DNA from: Trifolium pratense | Taxonomy: Eukaryota; Streptophyta; Magnoliopsida; Fabales; Fabaceae | Reading direction: 5' to 3' | DNA length: 64,000 nt | Assembly: GCF_020283565.1 (NCBI RefSeq) | Contig: NC_060060.1 | Coordinates: 57,645,257 to 57,709,256, forward strand | Shown: in pieces, positions 22,690-36,800 of the stretch | How the letters are laid out: each line of letters begins with the position of its first letter | Position numbering within the stretch: position 1 is the stretch's first letter | Program-made: the position numbers and the translations under genes | Notes under the pieces: generated by a model | Told to the model about the DNA's origin: nothing | Seen by the model: only the letters and a program-made list of their open reading frames with translations | Databases searched by the model: none

Positions 22690-24959
22690 CCTGGATCGGT
22701 AGTCGCCTAGCAAGAAAAACAATTATGTTTTGGCGCGGCGAGACTGAGTTCCATTGCGGTGGTCATTGCGGAACATGCTTCAATTGGAATGTTAATCGGC
22801 GGTTTGTATCTCGCCGAGTGGTACCAATGTTTAGTTGCTTGAGTCTTATGATCACCTCTCTTAGCCAGAGGACCTAATAAGCATTTGGATGAGCATCCTA
22901 CTTCTGCTTCACTATTCTGAGTTGTCAAGCAAGCATTTCGTAATTTTAGCTTCCTTAACCTCTTCCTCCGCTTCACTTCCCTCGTAAACCAATTCGGAAT
23001 ATTGCCTGCTGACTAATAGACACAAGACCTTCCAAACTGTGTGTGCCGGGGCTTTAATCAAAGCTCTGTCGTTACTGAGTACACTCAAATTGACGGCGGG
23101 ATTGGCTTTCACATCTTCTTGTATTGTGACCTTCACTGTCAGTGCTTCAATGTCTGACTCGACCACTACCGCAACAAAGTTTGACGGCGGTGCCGGACAA
23201 GGCTGCCGCAGCCACGATCCCCGGCGACGTTGGACAGCAGGTGATGAATATGCTTGGACTCATGATTTTGACAGTGATGGCATCCATGTTTGAAATAATG
23301 ATGGGCGAAGGTGGAACGCCGACGACAATTGGGCATGACAGCGAATGTAGATCCATGCCATTGATTAAGCAAAATTAGTCACGAAGAATCAAATTAAAAC
23401 AGAGGCAATGGATGAATGAACTAAGTTGAACTAGAAACAAACATTACAGCAAGCCAAGTATATTAACTCTTCTCTATTTATTTTTGTTTTAAAACATCCA
23501 AATCAGTATCACTATAACAGGCATAGAACTAGCCTTTATTAAGATGGAAGCTATAACATCAGCACAGCAGGTATCTCTAACACTGTCTTTTCATTGGCCT
23601 CCATAGAACTAATATAAGATTCTATATAATATATAAAGCAATTTTTTAACAACTATGACATTAATAACTAAACTTTTTAATCATATTGTTACTTTCATGA
23701 GAATGATTAATATTTAGTAACCACAATGAGAACAACTTGGCAAAAATAAGAACATCATGGCAATAAGCATCAGAATTCAGTAATACTATGTTACTCATGC
23801 AACAGGATTGATAATATTGATGGGAAATTGAATACATATAACCGCAATCATACACTACAACGATTAATTTAATACCATAAGCAAAGTAAAGCTATTAACA
23901 AATTGGCACTAAACGCCTCGCCGTGATGCAAGGTAGAACATTAAGCCAAATTATTCCGCATAGAAACAATTGGGCTAGTAAATCAAATATGAATTAAAGG
24001 ATCTTATGGAGCATTCGAGCCAAATAAATCGGTGATATTAATTTCTTTCTGCTTATTAATTTCACGTGGAATCAACTCTTTTTGTTACTTCAAATTACTC
24101 AAGGATGAAGACAGAACTTTTAATCGGTGATAGTAAATTGAAGCCAAATAAATCCAAACATTTGTCAGAATAGTATAGTTTTAAGACATTGCAAACAAAA
24201 ATAAAGGATTGAAAGCACCTGGGCGGAATTGGTTCGCATCACCTCTTGTCAACTGACTGTTTCTCTCTGCGTCGCTAACACCGTTTTCTTTGGCTTTTTT
24301 CTTCTCTGTATTTCCGTGGTGGAGATGTTTGATTTTTGTCTAGTTTGCTGTGGTAGGCTGGGATCAAATGTTTTTACCGTAGCCCCACGGTGGCGCCAAA
24401 ATGTTCTGGTAAAAACTCAAAGGGGTTTGTATTATCGATTAAATGATGTGGTTACACTTGGTTCAATCCCAACAACCCTGGGAGTTTTATAAGTCAGAAT
24501 TCGATCAGAACATAGGGGGTTTGTATTATTCAAGATTGATAATTGATACAAGTATGATCAGAGAAAAAATTGATTAACTTTACATGAATGAAAGAATTGT
24601 CTCTTTTCAAGAATGAAAGTATGGTGGTTTCTCAGAGTGAGCCTCTGTAGAATCAGTGAAAAAAAATCCTTCCCTTCTTCTCTTGAAACAGACCCTATTT
24701 ATAGGCAAAAAATCTCCTCTTGTTTCTTAAGTAACTGCCTTGCTTGGAGAGGAAGTCATGGGTAGTGGGTGGTTTATTTTCCTTCTTCTCCAAGCTTCTT
24801 CCTTCTTCTCCAAGTTTCTTCCTTCTTCTCCAAGTCATGGTGGATCATGCTTATCATGTGTTTTTCATGGTTGTTTTCATGCTTCTCCTTTAGATGCTCC
24901 CATTGGGCTTTTTCGTATTGGGCCTTAACAAATCACACCCTGGTCCATGGCCCGGTACA
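22690..24959 (-). mobile_element. Non-autonomous LTR element, - strand (family shared with 60482-64000)
   Basis: The 5' LTR is 24402-24959 read on the - strand (TGTACCGGG...CCAGAACA). It is followed by a primer-binding-like segment (TTTGGCGCCACCGTGGGGC, - strand, near 24381-24399). The interior matches 60.95-62.8 kb in inverse orientation. No gag, protease, RT or integrase is seen. The second LTR is not in the window. Small conserved frames exist, but none resembles a known protein; the - strand frame at 23166-22912 (84 residues) is open here and has a stop in the other copy. Confidence 0.75.
24402..24959 (-). repeat. 5' LTR of the - strand element
   Basis: 558 bp, against 459 bp for the related LTR at 60482-60940. 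It starts TGTACCGGGCCATGG and ends with ACCAGAACA. Bases after the outer end are CAATA. Confidence 0.8.
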
Positions 24960-24992
24960 CAATATATACTCCATTTTGTCACTATTATAAAT

Positions 24993-25518
24993 GAGGAGGG
25001 ATTCATTGACTTCAGGAGTAAGTCTTCATTAATTGACTTACTCCGTTTAATAACTTGATATCGGCATTATATTTCTTCAATCCAACCGTCACTACAAAAA
25101 CTTCGCCCTTTAGCCACGGTTATGACCGTAGCTAAACACTGCTTTGACCGTGGTTAACAATTTTTGCCACGTAAAAATAGAGGGTGGCTTATACGGTTAT
25201 GTATTCAGACTATTGAAATTCAACGATTTTTTTAAAAGTTTGTCGTACGTTCAATTGAAGTTATTAGAAAAAGTATCAAACGATTTTGAATTTTAAAAAA
25301 AAAAATTGTGGAGTTGATCTATTTTGTCGTACGTTCAATTGAAGTTATTAGAAAAAGTATCAAACGATTTTGAATTTTAAAAAAAAAATTGTGGAGTTGA
25401 TCTATTCAATGAGATATTTGAATTCAACGGTTGGATTGAAAAAATATAATGCCGATATCGAGTTATTAAGTAGAGTAAGTAAATAGAGACTTACTCCTGA
25501 AGTCAACGGATTCTCCTC
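24993..25518. mobile_element. Mutator-type MITE with 9-bp target duplication
   Basis: Long terminal inverted repeats of about 90-100 bp (left GAGGAGGGATTCATTGAC, right complement GAGGAGAATCCGTTGAC). The flanking 9-bp direct repeats ATTATAAAT lie at 24984-24992 and 25519-25527, as expected for Mutator-like transposition. Inside are two ~82-bp direct repeats (from about 25241 and 25325) beginning TTGTCGTACGTTC. There is also a CACTACAAAAAC end at 25090 followed by GCCACGGTTATGACCGTAGC words, which looks like a CACTA terminus. Confidence 0.85.
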
Positions 25519-25702
25519 ATTATAAATAAATTTGACTTTTTTGATACATTGAAAAGTAATATATTTGGTTCATAATATGGACCACATACATAACTTTTCT
25601 AATGTACCACAAAATACCACAAAAATTAAATTTATTTATATAAATTCAGTGAATCATCAATTTTTATATAGATTTTGTATTTTTCGTGCACAAACGTAGA
25701 TA

Positions 25703-25975
25703 CTCTCTCCGGTCCTTTTTATAAGGAACACTTTGAAAAAATCACACAGACTTTCATTTAATACTCTTATAAATTTAAATTTATTTCATGTATACCCTTA
25801 TTTAATTACTCTTTATTTAATAAATTTTTATTTTTAAATTCTCTATCATAATAAATAAGGGCATAAGTGAAATTGAACATCTAAAACATTTAAAAATTGG
25901 TCAAAGTTTCTTATAAAAAGGATCATTTTTTTTTTCAAAGTGTTCCTTATAAAAATGACCGGATCCCAGAGGGAG
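25703..25975. mobile_element. Stowaway-type MITE
   Basis: Ends TA-CTCTCTCCGGTCCTTTTTA and GACCGGATCCCAGAGGGAG-TA. Matching inner arms are ATAAGGAACACTTTGA and TCAAAGTGTTCCTTAT. About 273 bp, non-coding. Confidence 0.85.
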
Positions 25976-25977
25976 TA

Positions 25978-27544
25978 TTACATTCTTCCTCAAGTCAAAT
26001 AAAATATATAGACATCAAATGTATCTAGTTCATAATATAGTCTAAATACATCAAACATTACATTTTATGAATCTAAAAACTATTTTTTTTATATAATAAG
26101 GACGAAAAGGAGTACTTCCATAAATTTCTGTGTTGTAAAAGTAGTTAGATGCTGCGTCAAAAAAAAAAAAAAGGTAGTTAGATGCATGTTTAAAAAAAAG
26201 TTACAATTTTGATAAATATAAATCAGGGCTTATTTGACATTGATTAAAATAAAAATGATTTTAATCTAAAAATTCAGAATCCTGTTCAAAAAAATATAAA
26301 AATTGAGAATATTTTTTTTAGAAAATTTTCATAAAAAAATAAAACATAAAATAAACTATTTTGTGTTTCTTTATCTTTAAAATAACAAAAAAAAAAATTG
26401 AATTTCCCTTTTATTGAAAATGATTTTCTTAAAAACAATTAATCAAAATAACTTTTCATTTTTAAAAAATCATTTTAATTTACTTTTTTTTGTTTTAAGC
26501 GTAATTGCATTTTTACCCTCCAAATTTTTCAATCTGTTTCCAATTCTCTGTTCACTGTTGAGAAATGCAGTTGAAGTAGAGGCAGCGGTGGAGTAATGGA
26601 ATGCATCGCCGCCGGCATCACGGGGCTTCACTTCCTTCTCTGTATCGTCACTATTCCTTCCCTCTCTCACTGCTTTGTTATTATTGAGCCTTTTTTTCAA
26701 AGTTAATTTTTTAGCTTATAGCTTATAAACTTATATATAGGTCTAAAATAGATTGTTTAGTAACAGTTTTTTTTCCTCAAACTTATAGGTCTAATACCGC
26801 ATGTGCTTATTTTTACTTGCAATTTTAACAAGACAAATTTTTATTTAGTCTTGTCGTTGGTGTAGGATACTAATTGGTGTTTTGAAGTGTTTTTGTGTTA
26901 ATATATACTTATTTTTTTTATTGGGTATTTGGCAGAAACTTTTTCTATGTAAAGTTTTCTCATCAATTGATCACCTGAATAATTTTGCAGGTTTATATTC
27001 CGGGGGTATTTATCTTGTTTGTCATTTATGCTTGCAAATGATGATTATGTTTATCAACAAAATCATGAATTTGATGCTTTCAAATGTCTTTCGTGTATTT
27101 GATTCCTAACCTTTTAGGACCATTCGGTTCTTGTTTGAAGCCGATGGTTAGTGTTAAGTGGTCTCTTTTATCCGGTTTACGAACACCTTTGCTATACATA
27201 TGACCCTTGATTTCGTGTATTTTTCAACCATAATTAAATGTCGTTTTAATAATTCGTGTATTTTTCAACCATTAAATCCAAGTATTGAATAGTATACCTA
27301 CTTTAGGTTTAGTCAAGTATTGAATGTTGAATTATTTGCCTGCTTTCGTGGAAGAAACAAATTAAAACGACATAAATTTCATGCGTTTTATTTTATGACC
27401 CTTGATTTGTTATTAAATGAAATGGAGGGATAGGATTAACTCACATTATATCCTCAATATTTTTGCTCAATGGAGAAAATCCGTTTCCCTTGGAAATAAA
27501 GGTACATACAACAATTTTAACCAAATTAGGCAAAGTACTAGTAC
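25978..27544. other. Upstream region of YSL7
   Basis: AT-rich DNA with poly-A/T runs and no recognisable gene. Its 3' end is the YSL7 promoter. Two partial copies of a TTCGTGTATTTTTCAACCAT word occur near 27212 and 27255. Confidence 0.6.
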
Positions 27545-27552
27545 TATATAAA
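27545..27552 (+). promoter_or_regulatory. YSL7 TATA box
   Basis: TATATAAA, 60 bp upstream of the ATG, which leaves room for a ~25-30 nt leader. Confidence 0.6.
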
Positions 27553-27604
27553 CAGTTTCATAGTCCTTAGAGAATCCGAACCTATATTCAAATATCTAGG
27601 GGAC

Positions 27605-30600
27605 ATGGCACAAAATGAGAATGAGGATAGGGCAGTTGACAGCGGTTTTGAATTTGAACAACATGTTGATGATGAACAAAAAAAATTGGAACAACAAAAG
27701 AGTACAAGGTTGTTGGAAGAAGAAGAAACTTCTGTTGAGAAAGTGTTTAAGCACTTATTGGTTCCATCATGGAAGAATCAATTAACTTTCAGAGCTTTTG
27801 TGGTTAGCTTTTTTCTCAGCATACTTTTCAGTTTCATTGTGATGAAGCTTAATCTCACTACTGGGATTATACCTTCACTTAATGTCTCTGCTGGTCTTTT
27901 GGGATTCTTCTTTGTCAAAACTTGGACAAAGTTTTTGGAAAAATCTGATTTGTTGAAACAGCCTTTTACAAGACAAGAGAATACTGTTATTCAGACTTGT
28001 GTTGTTGCTTCCTCTGGAATTGCTTTTAGTGGTAACACTTCTTTTTCTCTCTATTGAATCTATGAATCTGTCTCTATTATTACTTTGATTTGATATATAT
28101 GTAATGTTTTTTATGGTGTTATTGTGATTTTGTGACCCTTGTTTTACTTCATGTGTTAAAATTTGATCTGTTACTATTTTTTTTATTTAACGCTTTGGTT
28201 CTTTGGAAAAATGGGTGATGGTAATTCCTGTATTAAAATTGATTTGTGTGATAAAAAAATTACCTTAATCTTTGGTTATTTGGGGAAAGGAGTCTTGGTA
28301 ATCCAAATTTCGGCTAGTAGATAAGCAAAGTCTGGCCAAGAATTATTTCAGTTAGGATTCAAATTCGGGTTCTCCCGAACAATTTGTCCTTAATTGAAGT
28401 TCATTAACTACTTTAGCTCAATCACTTGGTTTTATCTTTGATTAATTTTGATAGCTAATTCTTAGATTTGAAATTGACAAGGACTAGTCAAGATTTTTGG
28501 TGCAATTTTTTTGGTTTTACTACAATATGCTAATTTATTGGGGATAAGTGTTTGAGATAAGAGGGGTTTCTAGCGTTGAACTCTGGCTATAGAAGTACAA
28601 ATTATATGAATATGGTTTCACTTTATTTTATCGGTTGTTATAGAAGTACAGATTATAGATAACTGCTTATGCTATAAGCGGCTAATTAAGTTGTTTATTC
28701 AAATTGAGCCAAATAATTTTCTCATTATTCATTTTCTTGTCCATGTTTAGTTTAATATGCATATAATCCAATTTTAACCACATCAACCAGTCAATTGTAT
28801 ACTACGGTGGTTGATGTTTGTGTTTGTGGTAAACAATTAATCACCATCTTTTGTCATCAAAATCTTTCGCTTTCTGGAATATATGAACCTTGGACTAGCA
28901 ACAGGAAAAAAAAAAACGCTTCAAAGTCATCAAAAACGTATCCCCAATAAAAGTCAAATTATAAATGGGAAATAAATGGGGTTGTATTTATTATAAAAGT
29001 CAAAGTCAAATCATACTAGTACCTTATTAGCACTGATTATTAAAATTACTGTTTATATGTTATTAATAGTTTGGCATGTGTATAGATATGTCAACATGGC
29101 AGAGTGGGTGCGGGAAGTACTTCTCTTCTGTCACGGAGAAAACTTAATTTTACCAAAAAGTAACATTTGGAAACATTAAACTAAACACACACATAGACTT
29201 ATCAATTAATCTACTTATAGTTGAAATGTTTAAAACCCTACTGTTTAATCTAGTTGATATGTTATGTCAGTATCAGTCAAGAAAATTTGGAATTTATAAC
29301 AAACAAAAACTCTATAATGAGGTTTTGATGTTATACATGTGAAAGGAAAGCTAATCTTGTTATAATCTAGAAACATTTATTATTGTTGATATCATCATTG
29401 TCCTAATTTGATGAATTTTTTTCGTGATTCACTTGAATGAACAGGAGGATTTGGGAGTTACCTATTTGGAATGAGTGAACATGTAGCCAATCAATCTTCA
29501 GACACTAGTGATTTTAAGGATCCAAAATTGGGATGGATAATTGCTTTCCTCTTTGTTGTTAGTTTTTTGGGCCTCTTCTCAGTTGTACCTCTTAGAAAGG
29601 TATGACACATTCTTGAAATATTGATAATTCATTGTCCATTAATATGTTATTTTTTTCCTAATTAGTTTATCTTTAATGTATTGCAAATTTGATTCTTAAG
29701 TTAATTTTTTTATGTAGCACTGACACTTTAGATTGGAAGTGTGTTGGTGTCCTACATGTATTAGTGTGAGACACCTACGCGACACCGACACATGTGATTA
29801 TATGGATTTGGATTACCTGCAGTCAGTAATCTCATGTATTCAAGTAGTCATCACATTGATGATTGTTGGATTTAGAGCGGACACTCCAGTTTTTGAATTT
29901 TTTAAAAACTGTATTACCGAGCTTGAAATTTGTCGCGTTTGACATCGATCCAGCAACCACCGATGTACTAATATCGTGAATGTGTGGATTGTTGACGGTA
30001 GGAAGTTCAAATCTATATTCAATTAGTTGCATTGTTTAAAATTATTAGTAATATCAACGTGTCAGTGTCATGCCCAGTGTCTGTCAATGCTTCACAATGG
30101 CTCTTTAGAAATTATTATCAGTAATCTTGATCAAATATTGCATTTGTTATTGAATGTAGATTATGGTTATTGACTTCAAATTAACATATCCAAGTGGTAC
30201 AGCAACTGCTCTTCTCATCAATAGCCTCCACACTCCTCAAGGAGCTAAACTAGCAAAGTAACCACTATACCATACTCAATCTATTAAGTGGTTTTTGCCG
30301 TTCAAAAACAAAAAAAAAAAAAATTATTTTTTCTTTTCTACTTTTCCAGGAAGCAAGTTAAATTGTTGGGAAAATTCTTCAGTTTGAGTTTCTTATGGGG
30401 TTTCTTTCAATGGTTCTATACAGCTTCTGATGGGTGTGGATTTCAAGCCTTCCCTTCATTAGGGCTCAAAGCATATGATAATAGGTAAGTTGTCACATCT
30501 ACATCATTTTAAATAAAATTATTCAACTTGAGATGAAAACATGCTGTAGGGGAATCACACATTTTCACGTGATAGACAATCGCGGTCATTAATTTGAGAT

Positions 30601-32311
30601 CGAACGGCTGAAATCACACATTCATAAAATCAATTTTAAACAATATCGACCGTTAGTTTGAGATCAGATGGTTTGAAGCAGAAAATGCATCACATTCACA
30701 CAGTTAATGCAGGGAATCTGTTCTGTAGATATAGTAGCAAGATACTTCAAATTAGTATCATTCTAATTTGGGGTATTAATTAATCTGACTTTGTTTATTT
30801 GCAGGTTTTTCTTTGATTTTTCGGCACTCTATATTGGTGTGGGAATGATTTGTCCATATATCGTAAATATATCAGTTCTCCTTGGAGGAATTCTTTCGTG
30901 GGGAATAATGTGGCCTCTCATAAAAACAAGAGAGGGTCATTGGTACAAAGCAGGCCTTGGTGACGGCAGCCTTGAAGGAATCCAAGGTTATAGGGTATGT
31001 TTCCTGATGCAAAGCACTTCTAGTATCACTATATTTTGCATGAGAAATGATATTTTGTGCTTAACTAACTGCATATTTGAAGAGTATTAACCATCTGATT
31101 TGTTGTCAAATTTGATGTCGACTTTGTGTAAAAATAACAACTCATTTTACATACTTTTTATGGTCTGGCAATTAATTTGTTTCCCCTTACAAAATTGAGT
31201 TATTCAGGTATTTATAGCCATAGCAATCATCCTGGGAGATGGTTTATACAACTTTGTCAAGGTTCTAACTCATACCTTATTTAGTTTGTTCAATCAAATC
31301 CGGAACAAACAAAGGGCGAACGCTCTACCTGTTGCGCATCAAGACTCCTCCTCAAGTCCAGAGCTATCTTATGACGATCAGCGGCGGAAACAACTATTTC
31401 TTAAAGATCAAATTGCTACATGGTTTGCAGTTGGAGGATATGTTGCTATTGCGGCCATCTCTACAGCCACATTGCCACACATCTTCCCTCAACTAAAATG
31501 GTATTATGTACTTGTTATATACCTAATTGCTCCAACCTTAGCATTTTGCAATGCTTATGGTTCTGGACTAACAGATTGGTCCCTAGCATCAACCTACGGA
31601 AAACTAGCCATCTTCACAATTGGCGCATGGGCCGGTGCATCACATGGTGGAGTTCTAGCTAGTCTAGCAGCCTGTGGAGTTATGATGAACATCGTTTCGA
31701 CAGCTTCTGACTTGATGCAAGATTTCAAAACCGGTTACCTTACCCTGGCTTCGCCACGGTCCATGTTTGTGAGCCAAATAATCGGCACAGCAATGGGATG
31801 TGTGATTTCGCCTTGTGTGTTTTGGATTTTCTACAAAGCATTTCCTGACCTAGGAACACATAAAAGTCAATACCCTGCACCGAACGCAATTGTGTTCCGC
31901 AACATGGCAATACTTGGAGTACAAGGATTTGGTTCTTTACCAGATAATTGTCTACTGATTTGTTATATATTCTTTGGTGCGGCGATTGGGATTAACTTGA
32001 TTAAGGATTTGGTTGGTAAAGTAGGGAGGTTCATACCACTTCCAATGGCTATGGCAATACCTTTTTATTTAGGACCTTATTTTGCCATTGACATGTGTGT
32101 TGGAAGTTTCATATTGTTTGTTTGGGAAAAGCTTAATAAGGCCAAGGCTGATGCTTTTGCACCTGCTGTTGCTTCTGGTTTGATATGTGGTGATGGAATA
32201 TGGACTTTGCCTGCTTCAATACTTGCTATTGCTGGAATTAAGCCACCCATTTGCATGAAGTTCTTGTCAAGGGCCACAAATAATAGGGTTGATGTTTTCT
32301 TAGGGAATTAA
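27605..32311 (+). CDS. YSL7: YSL7-type metal-nicotianamine transporter, complete
   Basis: Six exons, 702 residues: 27605-28031, 29445-29599, 30160-30257, 30350-30484, 30805-30994 and 31208-32311. All junctions are GT-AG and phases are consistent across the joins. The ATG at 27605 opens an acidic, Glu-rich cytosolic N-terminus of about 55 residues. Conserved YSL blocks follow: [49 protein letters not shown] across exon 1, and [15 protein letters not shown] in exon 2. The length and many hydrophobic segments fit the OPT family (about 14 membrane spans expected). It is closest to the YSL5/7/8 group as I remember it; substrate preference cannot be read from sequence. Part of intron 2 (from 29818) onward is in the 30-kb duplication. 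Confidence 0.95.
29715..30110. repeat. Dispersed repeat copies in YSL7 intron 2
   Basis: Contains GCACTGACACTTTAGATTGG, GTGTGTTGGTGTCC, GACACCGACACATGTG, then AAAATTATTAGTAATATC, AACGTGTCAGTGTC and GCTTCACAATGG. This is the same family as the RHL1 and PARC6 intron copies, split by other sequence. The left duplicate starts at window base 1. Confidence 0.6.
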
Positions 32312-33825
32312 GGTCAGTAGCTTCTTTTTCCGCCATCAAAGTCACTTCAGAAGTATACTTTCGAAAGAAAAAAAAAAAAAAACTTTTATGTCGTCTGTAA
32401 ATTTACTTCCAGACAAATACACGGTTTTTTCCTATCCAGAAATATACTTCCGAAGATATGTGTGTGGTCTTTTAGACATTGGAGGTGAGAAAAGAAGTTC
32501 TCTCGCTAAGGTCGAGTTCTAACTGAACTTGGCATCTTGTGAAAGTTTTGAAAGATTGTTGCTGCAATGTAAATCGGTCGAATATTACCTTAAGTTTGCA
32601 ATCCTAAACTTTCAGTAGTCATATAGTTGAATACATCACAGGAAAGAAAAAGTATTATTATTCTTGTTAAATTTAATAGAACATTACGCCGTCGTTTGAT
32701 CCATGTAGTCGACCCAACTTAGCGGATAAGGCTTGGTGGTGGTTGTTACTGTTATTGTATTTTATTTTATTTTATTTTGAATGTTGTATATCAGATATAT
32801 CATAAAGAAATACATGATTTGAATGACATTTGGGGTTTCCTAAAACATCTTTATTTCAAATATGATTTCCTCTTGAGACAATTTTTCAATGTCCTGAATA
32901 TACCTTGGTAGTGTATCTCAACAACTTATGTTCCAAAGAAAAAGTATTATGGGCATGTTTGCATGGACTTATTTGAGTTTATTTACTAGTATAAGTATTT
33001 GTTAGACTATTTGGAAGAGCTTATCAAAGTAGCTTATGACACGTTTATAAACTATTTTCAGCTTATTTCTGTGAGATCTTCGTGATAGCTTATTAAAAGA
33101 ACTTATAGCTTACTATATGAAAACGGCGTATTTCCTTCTCCATAACATGCGTATGTTCCTCAGACAGTTGATGGCTTTATTTGATCGAATTTGAAGTGAA
33201 AAAACACAAGTGCATTAAGGAATATTCTCACAATCTTACTTCAATTGAAATGAAACGTTACAAATATTAGTAGTATCATTTTATAAGCTTTATAGACTGA
33301 CTTGTTAATGTGATTATTTCCTAAATAAGTTAGATTAAGTTCTTAATTTCTTGTATCCTTTCATGCAGGAGAAAGAAAAAAAAAAAAGCAAAATATTAAC
33401 CTGACCAATTCTTCACAATGTTCATGGCAACAAAATAAATTAAATGAGAAGAATCAAACGAATTCAAAAGCTCACAATCGTCTGCGGCGTGTCTATTTAT
33501 ACGATCAAACCTAACTATTACAATGATGTTACTTAAGTATTATTCAAACTTTTATGTCCTTAAAAGCATGCTTCTTTAGCGTGCATGTGACTCTTCACAA
33601 GATAATTGAAAGTTTATCATTAAGTCTAAAACTACTGAACCATCATAAATGAGATAAAGATTGAGTTGGTAAGTAAACATTGAACAAATTCCACTATTTT
33701 CCAACCATAAATAACCATGGAATATCTTCTCTCATATTCATATATCTATGCATCAAAGTTATGTGTATGCAAAGCTTAGACATCACGGTTCTTCTAAACC
33801 AGTCAAAGGGTATCCGATCAAACTC
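32312..33825. other. Convergent intergenic region, right copy
   Basis: Same content as 2495-4008: SINE remnant at 32678-32757 and palindromic repeat at about 32947-33119. I noticed no differences from the left copy. Confidence 0.8.
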
Positions 33826-36800
33826 TCAAGCAGCCCAGTCTTCGTCACTTCCATCAGAATCCTAAAAAAAGAACATTTACAAACATAACATCAAAAGGTT
33901 CAACTCCGTGCAAGGTATAAATTACCAAGAATAAAAAACCAGCTTCATATATGTTCGGTTAACATGCATGCGATTTCCGGCAGGTGTTAATTTGGGAAGA
34001 ATTACCTCTGAAGCATTTGAAAATTCTTCAATGTCATCATCATCTTCATCGACATCTTCAACCTACAATTGATTATGTAAAGGTGAAACTATCAGGTCAA
34101 AGAAAACTGTAAGACTGATGCAAAGTTTCATATTTCCTAAGATGGACAACAAGACAGATGATAGTTATTTCTAGAGTGTAGAATTCAGATGAAAGGGCAA
34201 ATGGAAATATATGGTTACTTAAAGCATAAATCAATGTCAATTTAAAGATGGAACATATAACAAAATAATAATCAAAAGTGCTAAATAGCAGCTATAGCAT
34301 TAGCAGAATTTGAACAGATCACTACTGTTCCGATACACTATCAAGAACCAGTTTAAGAGTGTGCCTACTTCCTGTAACTAAATTAAAACAGAAAACTTTA
34401 AAAATAAAAAAAATAAAAAAAAATAAAAAAGAAAGAAAGAAAAAAACCTAAAAGGTGAGAATTTAGGTAGCAATTATGTTAAGTCGGTTGCTGGGTTGGG
34501 TAGCATTTTGATTAAGCATGAAAAATAAGAACACCGTGTAAAATGATTCAACTGCTAAACCCGCAGACAAAAAAGGCATTAAGTTCAAGAATTTGAAAAT
34601 CTTACCTCATTTTCCTTGCTTTTTGCCTTGACTTTTTCACCTAAAATTTACACACATGGTAAGTTTGCCAAAGTTTCATTTAATAAGAAATAAAGAAGTA
34701 ATTAATGTACATTGGTAGTCAACTGAAAAGAGAACACATGGCTAGTTTCGATTATTTTAAATATTTAATGAGGTATGACAACAACAAAAAAATCAAACAA
34801 TTCCTTGCTAGTTTCTTTAACTAGGTTGATGATATACACAGGCAGAAGTTTCTGTCAGTTTGACAGCTTTAACAAGATGCAATTTTATATGAAAGACTAA
34901 CCTATGAAGCATCGCGTATTGAAGGCGTGTCTGATGTCCGACACCAACACATGGTTACATTCAATTGTTTTATTTTCTCAAATTATTACCAGTGTCGACG
35001 TGCTTGTGTCATTGCTTCATAGAGACTAACAACAAGAAGTCCCAAGAGGAATCTCAATAGTTATTCTAAATATATCTAAAATAACAGTCAAAAACTGATC
35101 CTTAAGAGATCCTAATATTGCTAACAAATTTAAAAGTGATCAATCTATGTGGTAACTCGAACTTGAACTCAATAAAATTTAGAATCATATATTGATGGCT
35201 TGATGCATGTTAAACTGAGACAAAAAAATGACAATTCATTCACAAGTTTTAGATTGTTTCTAGCACAAGACAGTTCCGATATCATGGTGTTCTCTCTTTT
35301 TATTTTGCTATGATGAGGAACAAGAAATTTTTGCCCTGTGTAGTCTCTGACCAATGATCCTAAGATGCATATAAAAATTTAGATTGATTGAATTACTCCA
35401 ATTTTTGCCCTGTTTATTTATAATGATAACACCACAAAACCATTAGAAGAAACAGAAAGAAGGAAGTATATTCACCTGGACTTTTGTCCTTGGTCTTTCT
35501 TGGCCTTTTCTTGGATCCTTCATCCTACAACAATAGCCAATAAATCAGCCTCTGTCTTAAAAAAACACGAAGCACTTATAACCGGTTAATGAAGAAAAAG
35601 AGATTCAACAAATCAAGTTAAAAAAATCAACCGGTTCAATTTTTGTTTTCGAACCAGCAGGCTGCAACTTCTGGCCAGAAGCTGAAAAAATAAAAAATAA
35701 ACAATTATTTGATTTTCATAACCATTCCAATGATACTGTAAAGAGACTGGGGAAAAAAAACAACCTTTTGATGATGATGGAGATTTCTTTGAATTGGTTG
35801 AAGCCTTCTGAAAATATAATATTTTTGTGAGATAATTAATTTGACTGGTATTGAACATTACTGGAAGCAAATTAGATAATTCAGAATCTCAGATTCATTT
35901 TAATAAGGCGCAAAATTAAGGTGGAACTAAGGTCTTCCAAACCGCGTAGTAATACTAAGGATGATCTTATTGTAGCCAAGTAATTGGATTCTACTAGTAT
36001 CAGAATCTGCCAGTTACAGACTTACAGTTATAATGGTAACTTGGTCTATAAGTACTACCCTCGTATAATAATTGATTGTAAGCCAACACTTCAGAATTCA
36101 GAAATACCTTTTTCAGATTCTCTCAGACTCTCTACAGTTTGAGAGTTTAAATCTAGATCAAACATTATATCTGCATTTCTCAATGACTTATCAAGATAAG
36201 CTTTTTCTTATAGATACAGCCAACACAATAAATTCAAAGCATCCCATATCTTAGATACCAATTTACCATAATTCTTTCGATGTACTAATGAAAGGAATCT
36301 AATATTGGCATGAACAAAAAAGTTATACATTTAGAAAAATATATGGACTGTAAAAGTATTTATTTGAAGTTGCCAAGTCCCGACTCTCACATAAACAGTT
36401 TCAAAAGCATACCTTTACTTCCACTTTCTTGAATAATGAGGATATAGTAGCCTGAACAAGTGAACCTTTTTTAGATTTTGACACTGAAGCAGATTCTTTA
36501 TTTTCCACGGGGACTTGATCTTTTGAAGCATTATCTTCATCGTCAATGTCAATAACTGCAGTTTCTTTCTGTACTCGTAAATTAAGGAAGATAAAATATA
36601 AGTTTCCTGATAATATAGAATATACGATCAATGAAGTTCTAAAATATAAGTTTCCTGCTATAAGGATATTTGAAGTACTATGATCATTTACATCAGTTTC
36701 AACTTCTGCTTTTTCTTCATGTTCAGAAATGTCAAGGCTTCTGTTACCAGTTGATTCACCAGAAGAAATTTCAGCAAATCTGGCCCAACAAAAGAACTAT

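Noticed and set aside
24229..24492. 87-residue frame at the start of the - strand LTR element
   Set aside because: It overlaps LTR and primer-binding sequence on the opposite strand and is not conserved in the sister copy.
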